Part shown: one piece after another, positions 33,104 to 40,919 of the stretch | How positions within the stretch are numbered: the first letter of the stretch is position 1 | How the letters are laid out: every line of letters begins with the position of its first letter | Origin: Verrucomicrobiota bacterium | GTDB lineage: Bacteria; Verrucomicrobiota; Verrucomicrobiae; Limisphaerales; UBA11358 | Length of the DNA: 62,721 nucleotides | Assembly: GCA_014860005.1 (NCBI GenBank) | Contig: JACZKP010000135.1 | Location: 1 to 62,721, forward strand | Direction of reading: 5' to 3' | The notes under the pieces: generated by a model | Told to the model about the DNA's origin: nothing | Database searches by the model: none | Seen by the model: only the letters and a program-made list of their open reading frames with translations | Made by a program: the position numbers and the translations under genes

Positions 33104-33310
33104 ATGAGCACTCCACGAAGAAAAGCAACGAAGATTTCCAAACCCGCGCGCAGGTTGGAAACCTTGGGAACCCGATGGGCGGCGGAAATCCGCGCCAAGT
33201 GCAACAAGTGGACGCGCGCCGAGCGTGAAGCTTGGATTGAACGCGCAATTCAACTTGCCTATGGCGGCAAACCTCAGCCGGCAAAGCCCCGACGTCGCGT
33301 GAAATCGTGA
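33104..33310 (+). CDS. Small basic protein, possible cassette member
   Basis: This 68-residue protein is strongly basic (RRKATKISKPARRLETLGTR and AKPRRRVKS). A central amphipathic helix is visible (WAAEIRAKCNKWTRAEREAW). There is no HTH I recognise, so it is not an obvious restriction-controller protein. It lies 13 bases after the HNH gene and 16 before nuoM2, and the tight packing argues that it is translated. It may bind nucleic acid. Alternatively it is a remnant. Confidence 0.55.
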   Translation: MSTPRRKATKISKPARRLETLGTRWAAEIRAKCNKWTRAEREAWIERAIQLAYGGKPQPAKPRRRVKS

Positions 33311-33326
33311 AGAAATTTTTCAGATA

Positions 33327-34880
33327 ATGTTGGCCTGGACCATTTACATCTCGTTCCTCGGCGTGCTGGTGCTGATGCTTCTGCCAAAGGGCAACGCGTC
33401 GGCGGCGCGCAAGGTGGCCATGCTGACGGCGGTCGCGGGTTTTGTCGTCGCGCTGGCGGGGTTTGTGCAACATCAACCCGGCGAAACCGTCACGGTGGCG
33501 AACGTGGCGTGGATTCCGTCGCTGGGAATCAACTTTCACCTCGCTGCGGATGGGATCAGCGTGACGCTGGTGTTGCTGACCGGACTGGCGGCTATCGCGG
33601 GGATTCTTTTCTCCTGGAACATCGAGCATCGGACGAAGGAGTTTTTTGCGTTCTATCTCGCGCTCATCGGTGGAGTGTATGGCGTGTTCCTGAGCTTCGA
33701 CCTGTTCCTGCTGTTCGTGTTCTACGAAATCGCGATCATCCCCAAGTATTTCATCATCGCCATCTGGGGTTCGACGCGACGCGAATACGGTGCGATGAAA
33801 CTGGCGCTCTATTCGTTCGTCGGCAGCGGGATGGTGCTGATCGGATTGATTTCGGCATACGTGGTGTCGGGCGCGCAGACGATGAATCTGGTGGAACTGG
33901 CGAAGTATCCGTTCCCGTCCGGCTTCTCGATGTGGGCGTTCCCGTTGGTATTCGTCGGCTTCGCGATTCTTGCCGGTTTGTGGCCGTTTCACACGTGGGC
34001 GCCGACCGGTCACGTGGCGGCGCCGACGGCGGCTTCGATGTTGCTGGCGGGCGTGGTGATGAAGCTGGGCGCTTACGGTTGTCTGCGCGTGGCGATGACG
34101 GTGTTTCCGGGGGGGATGGAAAACTGGAGTTGCAGCGTGCTGGGGTTCCACTCGTGGCGTGACGTGATCGCGGTGCTGGCGGTGATCGGCATCGTGTATG
34201 GCGCGCTGGTGGCGCTGGTGCAGAAGGATTTCAAATTCGTCATCGGTTATTCGAGCGTGAGTCACATGGGCTTTGTGCTGCTCGGTTTGGTGACGCTGAA
34301 CACCATCGGTTTGAGCGGCGCGGTGCTACAGATGTTTTCGCACGGCATCATCGCGGGCTTGCTGTTCGCCGTGGTGGGACGGATGGTGTATGACCGGACG
34401 CACACGCGGGAGTTGTCCGTGCTGGAAGGCATGCGGTTGAGCAAGGCGATGCCGTTCGCGGCGGTGACGTTTGTGATTGCGAGCGCGGCTTCGATGGGGC
34501 TGCCGGGATTCAGCGGATTCGTGGCGGAGCTGCAGGTGTTGATCGGGGCGTGGGCGGCGTATCCGACGCTGGCAGTGATCACAGGCGTGGGCATCGTGAT
34601 TGGCGTGGCGTACACGTTGCGCGCGGCGATGAAGGCGTTTTTTGGTGAAGCGGAGGAGCGCCGGTCTCCGACCCGGCTCGATAACCAAGAACAGGAACAC
34701 GCCGGGTCGGAGACCGGCGCTTCGATGGATGCTATCTCAGTTCCCGAACGCATCGGCGCAGTGCTGCTGATTGGCGTGTCGTTGCTGGTGGGACTTTATC
34801 CCCAGATGTTGCTGCGTGTGATCATGCCGAGTTTTGAATCGTCATTGTTTGACTGGTTGCGGCAAGGAGGTGGGCTGTGA
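33327..34880 (+). CDS. NuoM (second copy, divergent) with in-frame repeat insertion
   Basis: This 517-residue protein is a second ND4/NuoM-type antiporter-like subunit, clearly divergent from the first copy and not a recent duplicate. The conserved glutamate is present (Glu134 in LLFVFYEIAIIPKYFIIAIW). At the site of the essential TM7 lysine the sequence reads GFAILAGLWPFHTWAPTGHV, with Leu215 in the lysine's place by my alignment. The lysine-containing motif MLLAGVVMKLGAYGCLR is present. In the loop FFGEAEE-RRSPTRLD...HAGSETGASMD-AISVPERIG the palindrome 34657-34721 has been inserted. Complex I forms with a second NuoM ('2M') are described in several phyla. Confidence 0.92.
   Translation: MLAWTIYISFLGVLVLMLLPKGNASAARKVAMLTAVAGFVVALAGFVQHQPGETVTVANVAWIPSLGINFHLAADGISVTLVLLTGLAAIAGILFSWNIEHRTKEFFAFYLALIGGVYGVFLSFDLFLLFVFYEIAIIPKYFIIAIWGSTRREYGAMKLALYSFVGSGMVLIGLISAYVVSGAQTMNLVELAKYPFPSGFSMWAFPLVFVGFAILAGLWPFHTWAPTGHVAAPTAASMLLAGVVMKLGAYGCLRVAMTVFPGGMENWSCSVLGFHSWRDVIAVLAVIGIVYGALVALVQKDFKFVIGYSSVSHMGFVLLGLVTLNTIGLSGAVLQMFSHGIIAGLLFAVVGRMVYDRTHTRELSVLEGMRLSKAMPFAAVTFVIASAASMGLPGFSGFVAELQVLIGAWAAYPTLAVITGVGIVIGVAYTLRAAMKAFFGEAEERRSPTRLDNQEQEHAGSETGASMDAISVPERIGAVLLIGVSLLVGLYPQMLLRVIMPSFESSLFDWLRQGGGL
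34657..34721. repeat. 21-bp perfect palindrome inserted in nuoM2
   Basis: Arms AGCGCCGGTCTCCGACCCGG (34657-34676 of 34657-34677) and its exact complement at 34701-34721 match 21 of 21, with a 23-base loop. The unit lies in a soluble loop of the second NuoM, in frame. It is a different family from the insertions in nuoL and nuoM. Confidence 0.85.
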
Positions 34881-36367
34881 GTTATCTCGACCTCCTAAAA
34901 CTCGCCGCACCGGAAACCATCATGGTGCTGGCCGCGTTGGCGGTGCTGGCGGTGGATTTGACTGTCATGCGCGGGATGGAAACGCGGCTGCGCTTCATAA
35001 TAGGCGGCATGGTAGCTGGGGTTGGTTGCGCAGCGGCGGTGGTTTGGTTGGTGGTGGTACCGACGCACGGCGAAGCGTGGGGCGGCATGATGGTGGTCAA
35101 CCAACTCACGCAACTGGTCAAGGTCGGACTGCTGGCGCTGACGATCTTCACGGTGCTGATTTCGCTCGAATCTGACTTCACCACGCACGTCGGCGAATAC
35201 CTCGCACTCATCCTGCTGGCCACGGTGGGCATGATGTTCCTTGTCAGCGCGATGGATGTGTTGATGATTTTCGTGTCGCTGGAAATGACGAGCCTGTCGC
35301 TCTATATCCTCACTGCCTTCAACAAGCGCAACATCAAGTCGGCGGAGGCGGCGCTGAAGTATTTTCTGTTCGGCGGCATGGCGGCGGCGTTCATGCTGTT
35401 CGGCTTGAGCCTGCTCTATGGGTTGTCAGGCTCGACGAATCTGCGCGAAATCGCGGCGGCGCTCGCGGACAAGGGACTCGATCCACTACTGGTCGTCGCG
35501 ATTGTAATGACGGTGATTGGATTCGGGTTCAAGGTGGCGGCCATACCATTTCATCTGTGGGCACCGGATGCCTACGAAGGCGCGCCCACGCCGAGCGCGG
35601 CATTCATCGCGTCGGGCTCGAAGGTCGCAAGTTTCTTTATCTTTGCGCAGGTGATGATGCTAGGCTTTGCCGGTGCGGAAGGGAGCGGCGCGTGGCGTGA
35701 TTACGTCTCGGGCTGGGTGCCGGCCATCGCAATTGTGGCTGGCCTCTCAATGGTGCTGGGCAATCTGGCGGCGATTGTGCAAAGCAACGTGAAGCGGTTG
35801 CTCGCGTATTCCGCGATCGCCCATGCCGGCTACGCGCTGCTGGGCATTCTGGCGAACAGTGAACTCGGGGTGGCCTCATTGATTTACTACGTGATCACCT
35901 ACGGGCTGACGACCCTGGGTGCGTTCGGCGTGGTGGCGGCGGTGGAGCAGGGGACGGGCGACTCGCGATTGAGTGATTTCGCGGAGCTGAGCCGGCGTGC
36001 GCCCTTTTTGTCATTCTGCATGTTTATCTTCATGCTGTCGCTCGCGGGGATTCCGCCGCTGGCCGGGTTCTTCGGAAAGTTTTATGTGTTCGCGGTCGTG
36101 GTGAAGGACGGGGCCGGCGATCTCGGTCTGCTGTGGCTGGTAATTCTGGCCATCGCGATGAGTGCGGTGTCGCTCTACTATTACTTGCAGGTTCTGAAGC
36201 AGATTTACGTGGCAGAAGTTCCGGCTTCCGCGAAAGTCCTGAGCGTGCCGATGACGACGCAGGTTGCTTTGGGGCTGCTGGCGGCCGGAGTCATCCTGCT
36301 TGGTTGCTTTCCGGGACTGTTGGTGGAGCGGCTGTCGGCACTCGTTTTGCTTGTCGGGCTGCCATGA
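34877..36367 (+). CDS. nuoN: NuoN, complex I antiporter-like subunit
   Basis: This 496-residue subunit (ND2/Nqo14) is the proximal antiporter-like pump, with about 14 helices. Channel residues are intact: the glutamate in FVSLEMTSLSLYILTAFNKR and the lysine in GFGFKVAAIPFHLWAPDAYE, followed by GAPTPSAAFIASGSKVASF. The GTG start at 34877 overlaps the nuoM2 stop by four bases and has AAGGAGGT just upstream. It is the last nuo gene in the window. Its stop overlaps the start of a secreted protein gene. No repeat insertion is present in this subunit. Confidence 0.96.
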   Translation: MSYLDLLKLAAPETIMVLAALAVLAVDLTVMRGMETRLRFIIGGMVAGVGCAAAVVWLVVVPTHGEAWGGMMVVNQLTQLVKVGLLALTIFTVLISLESDFTTHVGEYLALILLATVGMMFLVSAMDVLMIFVSLEMTSLSLYILTAFNKRNIKSAEAALKYFLFGGMAAAFMLFGLSLLYGLSGSTNLREIAAALADKGLDPLLVVAIVMTVIGFGFKVAAIPFHLWAPDAYEGAPTPSAAFIASGSKVASFFIFAQVMMLGFAGAEGSGAWRDYVSGWVPAIAIVAGLSMVLGNLAAIVQSNVKRLLAYSAIAHAGYALLGILANSELGVASLIYYVITYGLTTLGAFGVVAAVEQGTGDSRLSDFAELSRRAPFLSFCMFIFMLSLAGIPPLAGFFGKFYVFAVVVKDGAGDLGLLWLVILAIAMSAVSLYYYLQVLKQIYVAEVPASAKVLSVPMTTQVALGLLAAGVILLGCFPGLLVERLSALVLLVGLP

Positions 36368-37413
36368 TGTGTGCAAGGCAGCTTGCTGCCGCCCGATGGT
36401 TCAAATGGATTTTCGCTGGCTGGGTGCTGGCGTTTTTCACCGTGGCGGGAAGCGTTGGCGCCGAGTTGACGCTGCAATTGACCTTCAATGATCCCGACCG
36501 CAAATGGGCCGGCTTCCATCCGGCGATCACCTCCAATCTCAAGGCCGCGGTGCAGGACTGGGGCCAGTATCTTGAATCCGGCGCGTCGCTGGAAGTGGAG
36601 ATCGCTTTTGTGGAGGACCACTACTTTCGGGTCCACGGATCGAGTGTCGCGTCGTCGCCCCTTACCACGGCTGACGGCGCACTCGTGTATGAGCAGGGCG
36701 CTGCGACCGAGATTCGCACCGGCAAAGACCCCAACGGCAGCGCCCCCGACGTCCGTTTGGAAATCGGCACCCACTATCTCGCGAACCGGCTGTGGTTTGA
36801 TCCCGATCCCGTCATGCGCGCGGCCCCGGTGCCTGCCGACAAAGTGGACGCCCTGTCCGTTTTCATGCATGAAATGGGCCACGCCCTCGGCTTCAACGGG
36901 TGGACCAGTCCGTACGATGGTTCGTATTCCGAGCAACAGAAGTCCACGTTTGATCGCTGGGTGAGATTCGATGGAACGATTTTCTTTTTCCACGGTCCGC
37001 AGGCCATGGCCAATTACGGCGGTCCCGTGCCGCTGACTTACGGCAACGTTTTTCACGTTGGGAATGCCGCCCCGCGACCAGGCCGTGAACTGGCGTCCGA
37101 TGTCATGAACGGTGAGGCCCATGTTTGCGGCGAGCGGTATTATCTTTCGCGCCTGGATCTGGGGATGCTGGCAGACGCCGGCCTGCCGGTGAAGATGCCC
37201 CTGCCGGCGCTCACCGGCGCAAGGCTCGACGCCGGCCGCGTGCAATTTCAGGTGAACGGTCCGCGGTCGCGCTGGTATCGCGTGGAAGTTTCCACTGATC
37301 TGGTGCGTTGGGCGTGGGTGATGGATTATGTCAGCACTCATTCCGCGATGACCATCGTGCCGGAGGACGATTTCGGGTCGGTTCGACGTTATTATCGCGC
37401 GCAAATCTTCTAA
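36364..37413 (+). CDS. Exported metalloprotease-like protein
   Basis: This 349-residue protein has a signal peptide ([20 protein letters not shown]) and a zinc-protease helix, [17 protein letters not shown]. The HEMGH is the HExxH zinc motif and ALG follows the metzincin pattern, but the third histidine expected after it (HExxHxxGxxH) is not there: a Gly-Trp occupies the place. The zinc ligand set may therefore be completed by a later residue, or the enzyme may be inactive. Its C-terminal part (about 280-349) resembles a small beta domain ([16 protein letters not shown]). ATG 36364 overlaps the nuoN stop (ATGA), so it may be co-transcribed, though no functional link to complex I is evident. 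Confidence 0.72.
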   Translation: MMCARQLAAARWFKWIFAGWVLAFFTVAGSVGAELTLQLTFNDPDRKWAGFHPAITSNLKAAVQDWGQYLESGASLEVEIAFVEDHYFRVHGSSVASSPLTTADGALVYEQGAATEIRTGKDPNGSAPDVRLEIGTHYLANRLWFDPDPVMRAAPVPADKVDALSVFMHEMGHALGFNGWTSPYDGSYSEQQKSTFDRWVRFDGTIFFFHGPQAMANYGGPVPLTYGNVFHVGNAAPRPGRELASDVMNGEAHVCGERYYLSRLDLGMLADAGLPVKMPLPALTGARLDAGRVQFQVNGPRSRWYRVEVSTDLVRWAWVMDYVSTHSAMTIVPEDDFGSVRRYYRAQIF

Positions 37414-37477
37414 GCGGCCGCCGTCCCGTCGGCGTTGTGCCGTTGCGCGGTGCGCGGACAACCGGTATAACGGGCTC

Positions 37478-38464
37478 GTGAATATCGCCGCGTTACCGCG
37501 TTTTCCATTGGCGCAACTGCCCACCCCGCTGGAATCCTTGCCCCGCCTTTCGCGCAAACTGGGGGGGCCGCAATGGCTCATCAAGCGCGACGACCAGACG
37601 GGCCTCGCGCTCGGTGGCAACAAGACGCGCAAGCTGGAATTCCTCGTTGGCTAGGCGTTGCAGCAGGGCGCGGACACGCTGATCACTGCGGGAGCCGCGC
37701 AGTCGAATCATTGCCGGCAAACGGCGGCGGCAGCGGCCCGGGCCGGGCTGAAATGTGAATTGATCTTGAACGGCAAGAAGCCGGAACAGCCGAATGGCAA
37801 TCTCCTCCTCGACGAATTGCTGGGCGCCACCGGGCATTGGATCGAGCGTCCGCAGCGTCAGGCCAAACTGAAGGAATTGCCCGAGCAACTGCGGTCTGAA
37901 GGGCGCAAGCCCTACGTCATTGGTGTGGGCGGATCGAACGGTGTTGGTGCGACGGGTTACGTGCTGGCGATGCAGGAACTGGTCGAGCAATTGCGCGTGA
38001 GCCAACAAAACGTAAATCACATTGTCTTGGGGAGCAGTTCGGGCGGCACGCAGGCTGGCATGGTTCTGGGCGCGAAGATTGCAGGTTTCAGCGGTAAACT
38101 GCACGGCGTGGGCATTGACAAGGATGATCGTGACCGCGGGCCGTACGAAGACGAGTTGGCGCAAATTGCCAACGAGTGTGCGGACTACATTGGCAGCGAC
38201 TTGCGGTTGACGAAGAGCGATTTCGAGGTGGTGTATGGCTACGTGGGCGGTGGCTACGGCGTGGTGGGCGATTTGGAACGGGAAGCCATCCGGTTGGCGG
38301 CATCGTGCGAGGGCATCATTCTCGATCCGGTCTATGCCGGGCGCGCGTTCGGGGCGATGTTGGACTTGATTCGCAAGGGGGTGTTCAAACGCGACGAAAC
38401 GGTTTTGTTCTGGCACACCGGCGGCGCGCCGGCGCTTTTTGCATACGCGGCGGATCTCGTCTAA
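37478..38464 (+). pseudogene. D-cysteine desulfhydrase/ACC-deaminase-like PLP enzyme interrupted by in-frame TAG
   Basis: The frame reads as a full pyridoxal-phosphate enzyme of the D-cysteine desulfhydrase/ACC-deaminase group, about 328 codons from GTG 37478. It opens with [20 protein letters not shown], then the PLP-lysine region [18 protein letters not shown]. At 37652-37654 it has TAG where family members have a coding residue (most likely Glu or Gln). It then resumes as ALQQGADTLITAGAAQSNHC and continues normally to the end (GGSNGVGATGY, LGSSSGGTQAGMVLGA). No other damage is visible, so this is a very recent inactivation, a readthrough case or a base error. The TTG at 37658 could start a truncated product lacking the PLP lysine. 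Confidence 0.85.
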
Positions 38465-38473
38465 TCTCCGCTC

Positions 38474-39901
38474 GTGAAACGGGTCATTCATTGGTTCCGG
38501 CGCGATTTGCGCATCACGGACAACACTGCCTTGAGCGAGGCGGCGCGACGCGCGGAACAAGTTATCCCAGTGTTCATTCTGGAAGACGCGTTCCGCACCG
38601 GGCCCGACATGGGCGCAGCGCGACTGGCGTTCCTGCTGCAATCACTGGAATCCCTGCGCGAGAAGCTGGCGGAACTGGGTCACCGGTTGATTGTGCGGCG
38701 GGGTAAATCACCGGAGGTTCTGCCGAGACTGTGTGCGGAACTGGGCGCAGAGGCGGTTTTCGCCAACAAGCGTTACGAACCTTATGCCGAGGCGCGCGAT
38801 CAGCGTGTGTTCAATGCGCTGAATTCGGCGGGCGTTGGCTTCGAGTTGGTCAAGGACGCGGTGGTGTGGGAGGAACAGGAAATTCTCACGCAGGCGGCGA
38901 AGCCATTCACCGTCTATACACCGTATTCGAAGGCGTGGAAACTCAAGGCGATTCCGGCACCGCGCGGCAAATTAAGAAAACCGTCCAGCACCCAACTTCC
39001 AGCCTCCAGCATCCAAAGCGAACCGCTGCCGACGGATGCCGGCGAGTTGGGTCACGTGCTCAAGCAGGCGAGCACGGCGGCGGGCGAGCGAGCGGCAGTG
39101 GAGCGGTTGGGGAAATTCATGCGCGGACCGGTATATGAATACGGGGCGAACCGAAATCTTCCGGCGGTGGACGGCACGTCGCTACTGTCGCCGCATCTGC
39201 GTTGCGGGACGATTGGTATTCGCACCATTCTGGCGGCGTTGAACAAGGCGCGGGAGGCTGCGAACACGCCCGCGCAGCGGCAGAGTTGCGAGGTCTATCT
39301 GAATGAACTCATCTGGCGCGAGTTCTACTTGCAAGTCCTTCACAACTTTCCCCACGTAACGAAGGGCGCGTTCCGGCCCGAGTACAATCAGTTGAAGTGG
39401 TCAGACAACCAGAACTATTTCGACGCATGGTGTGCGGGGATGACGGGTTATCCCATCGTGGATGCCGCGATGCGTTGTTTGAACGCCACGGGCAACATGC
39501 ACAACCGCCTGCGCATGATCGTGGCGATGTTTCTTACCAAGGACCTGCTCATCAACTGGCAGTGGGGCGAACGTTACTTCATGCAGCAACTCGTGGACGG
39601 CGATCTGGCGGCCAACAACGGCGGCTGGCAATGGAGCGCCGGCACGGGCACCGACGCCGCGCCCTATTTCCGCATCTTCAACCCTGTCTCGCAGGGTGAG
39701 AAGTTTGATTCGCAGGGTGAGTTTGTGCGCCGTTGGGTGGCGGAGCTTGCCTCCCTGCCTGACGCCGTCGTTCACCGGCCGTGGGAGCAGCCGCTGTCAC
39801 TTGGGGGCACTTCGTATCCGCCGCGAATTGTGCGACACGAGGAACAGCGCCCGAAATGCCTCGCGATGTTTGGCGCGGTCAAAAAGATCGTCCGGCCATG
39901 A
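38474..39901 (+). CDS. Cryptochrome/DNA photolyase family protein, probable CPD photolyase
   Basis: This 475-residue flavoprotein should repair UV-induced pyrimidine dimers using blue light. The N-terminal alpha/beta domain starts WFRRDLRITDNTALSEAARR and has the antenna-binding region. The C-terminal FAD domain shows HNRLRMIVAMFLTKDLLINW and NNGGWQWSAGTGTDAAPYFR, matching class I photolyases. The inter-domain linker (LRKPSSTQLPASSIQSEPLP, near 38972-39031) is the same type of low-complexity CCAGCACCCAACTTCCAGCC sequence as a dispersed repeat. The start is GTG 38474, nine bases after the preceding stop. Typical length. Confidence 0.93.
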   Translation: MKRVIHWFRRDLRITDNTALSEAARRAEQVIPVFILEDAFRTGPDMGAARLAFLLQSLESLREKLAELGHRLIVRRGKSPEVLPRLCAELGAEAVFANKRYEPYAEARDQRVFNALNSAGVGFELVKDAVVWEEQEILTQAAKPFTVYTPYSKAWKLKAIPAPRGKLRKPSSTQLPASSIQSEPLPTDAGELGHVLKQASTAAGERAAVERLGKFMRGPVYEYGANRNLPAVDGTSLLSPHLRCGTIGIRTILAALNKAREAANTPAQRQSCEVYLNELIWREFYLQVLHNFPHVTKGAFRPEYNQLKWSDNQNYFDAWCAGMTGYPIVDAAMRCLNATGNMHNRLRMIVAMFLTKDLLINWQWGERYFMQQLVDGDLAANNGGWQWSAGTGTDAAPYFRIFNPVSQGEKFDSQGEFVRRWVAELASLPDAVVHRPWEQPLSLGGTSYPPRIVRHEEQRPKCLAMFGAVKKIVRP

Positions 39902-40157
39902 GTCGTTGTTGGATGGCAAGGCTTACCTTCAGGCGAAGACCGAATCTGGTGCGGCGAGGCCGGCATGGCCTGATTGCCTTTTGGTTGTCGGCCGGTGATC
40001 TGGCGTTGGGCGGCAATTGCGCGGAGGGCTTGCGCGACGCGCCAAACCGTGCATGTTAAGCGAAACCATTTGGCAGCCTAACACCCGGGGTCGGTGTGGA
40101 ATCAGTGTCCGATATGGACGAACACTTCCCTGGGGGGCGGTCAGGCACTTTGAAACA

Positions 40158-40712
40158 ATGAAACCTATTTCTTTAATTGGTCTTTTGAGTTTGGTGTTGG
40201 CGACAGCGGGTTGCGGTCGTTGCGTGGTGACGACTCATTCATCCGCGACGGGCAATGACGATTCTGCGGCAACATCCGGCAATTTAACCATGAGCAACAA
40301 AGTCATCAAAACTGAAGCGGAATGGAAGCAGTCCTTGACGCCGGAGCAATACCGAATCCTGCGGCAAAAAGGCACGGAACGCGCCTACACCGGCGAATTC
40401 TGGAACACGAAAGACGCGGGCACCTACCGCTGCGCCGGCTGCGACGAGGTCCTGTTTGAGTCGGACACCAAATACGATTCCGGCTGTGGCTGGCCTAGTT
40501 TCTATGCGCCGGCCGCGACGAACATCATTGCCGAAGCGGAGGACCGCAGTCTTTTGATGGCGCGCACCGAGGTGTTGTGTTCCAAATGTGGCGGCCATCT
40601 TGGGCATGTGTTCGACGATGGACCGCAACCCACGGGCTTGCGTTACTGCATCAACTCGGCGGCCCTGAAATTTGAGAGCAAGCAGGGCGAGGATGCGGAA
40701 AAGAAGAAGTAG
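40158..40712 (+). CDS. msrB: MsrB, peptide methionine-(R)-sulfoxide reductase, as a lipoprotein
   Basis: This 184-residue protein reduces methionine-R-sulfoxide in damaged proteins. The SelR fold is complete: the zinc-binding pairs in RCAGCDE and CSKCGGHLG, the motif [11 protein letters not shown], and catalytic Cys164 in [13 protein letters not shown]. Preceding it is a lipoprotein signal, [16 protein letters not shown] (lipid Cys19), so the enzyme should act in the periplasm attached to a membrane, not in the cytosol. The open frame extends back to 40017, but ATG 40158 begins the signal. The 256-base upstream spacer 39902-40157 shows nothing recognisable. Confidence 0.93.
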   Translation: MKPISLIGLLSLVLATAGCGRCVVTTHSSATGNDDSAATSGNLTMSNKVIKTEAEWKQSLTPEQYRILRQKGTERAYTGEFWNTKDAGTYRCAGCDEVLFESDTKYDSGCGWPSFYAPAATNIIAEAEDRSLLMARTEVLCSKCGGHLGHVFDDGPQPTGLRYCINSAALKFESKQGEDAEKKK

Positions 40713-40919
40713 TAGCTTCTGCCGCAGTTCCGTCGCCTTGGGAAAGTTGATCTCGAGTTGGGAGGACGCGGGACTTCCAAGTATTGGGCGCGGGTTTTCC
40801 TTTCCGTAGCGGAACGCGGATTTCGGCAGTCCAAAAGGACTGACACGTAGGGATTCCGCTGATCTGGTTTTGCGCACGCTGCGCTTGCCACGCATAGGCC
40901 GGAGTCTATCATCGCGGCC
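40713..40919. other. Spacer msrB-ABC cassette with a dispersed-repeat fragment
   Basis: The 207-base spacer contains TTTCCGTAGCGGAACGCGGA (about 40799-40818) followed by TTTCGGCAGTCCAAAAGGAC. This matches a family I recognise in Verrucomicrobia, of which the translation SAFRYGK on the reverse strand is typical. The inverted arms TCCGTAGCGGA (internal palindrome) and CAGTCCAAAAGGACTG are each self-complementary. No gene is evident. Confidence 0.5.
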
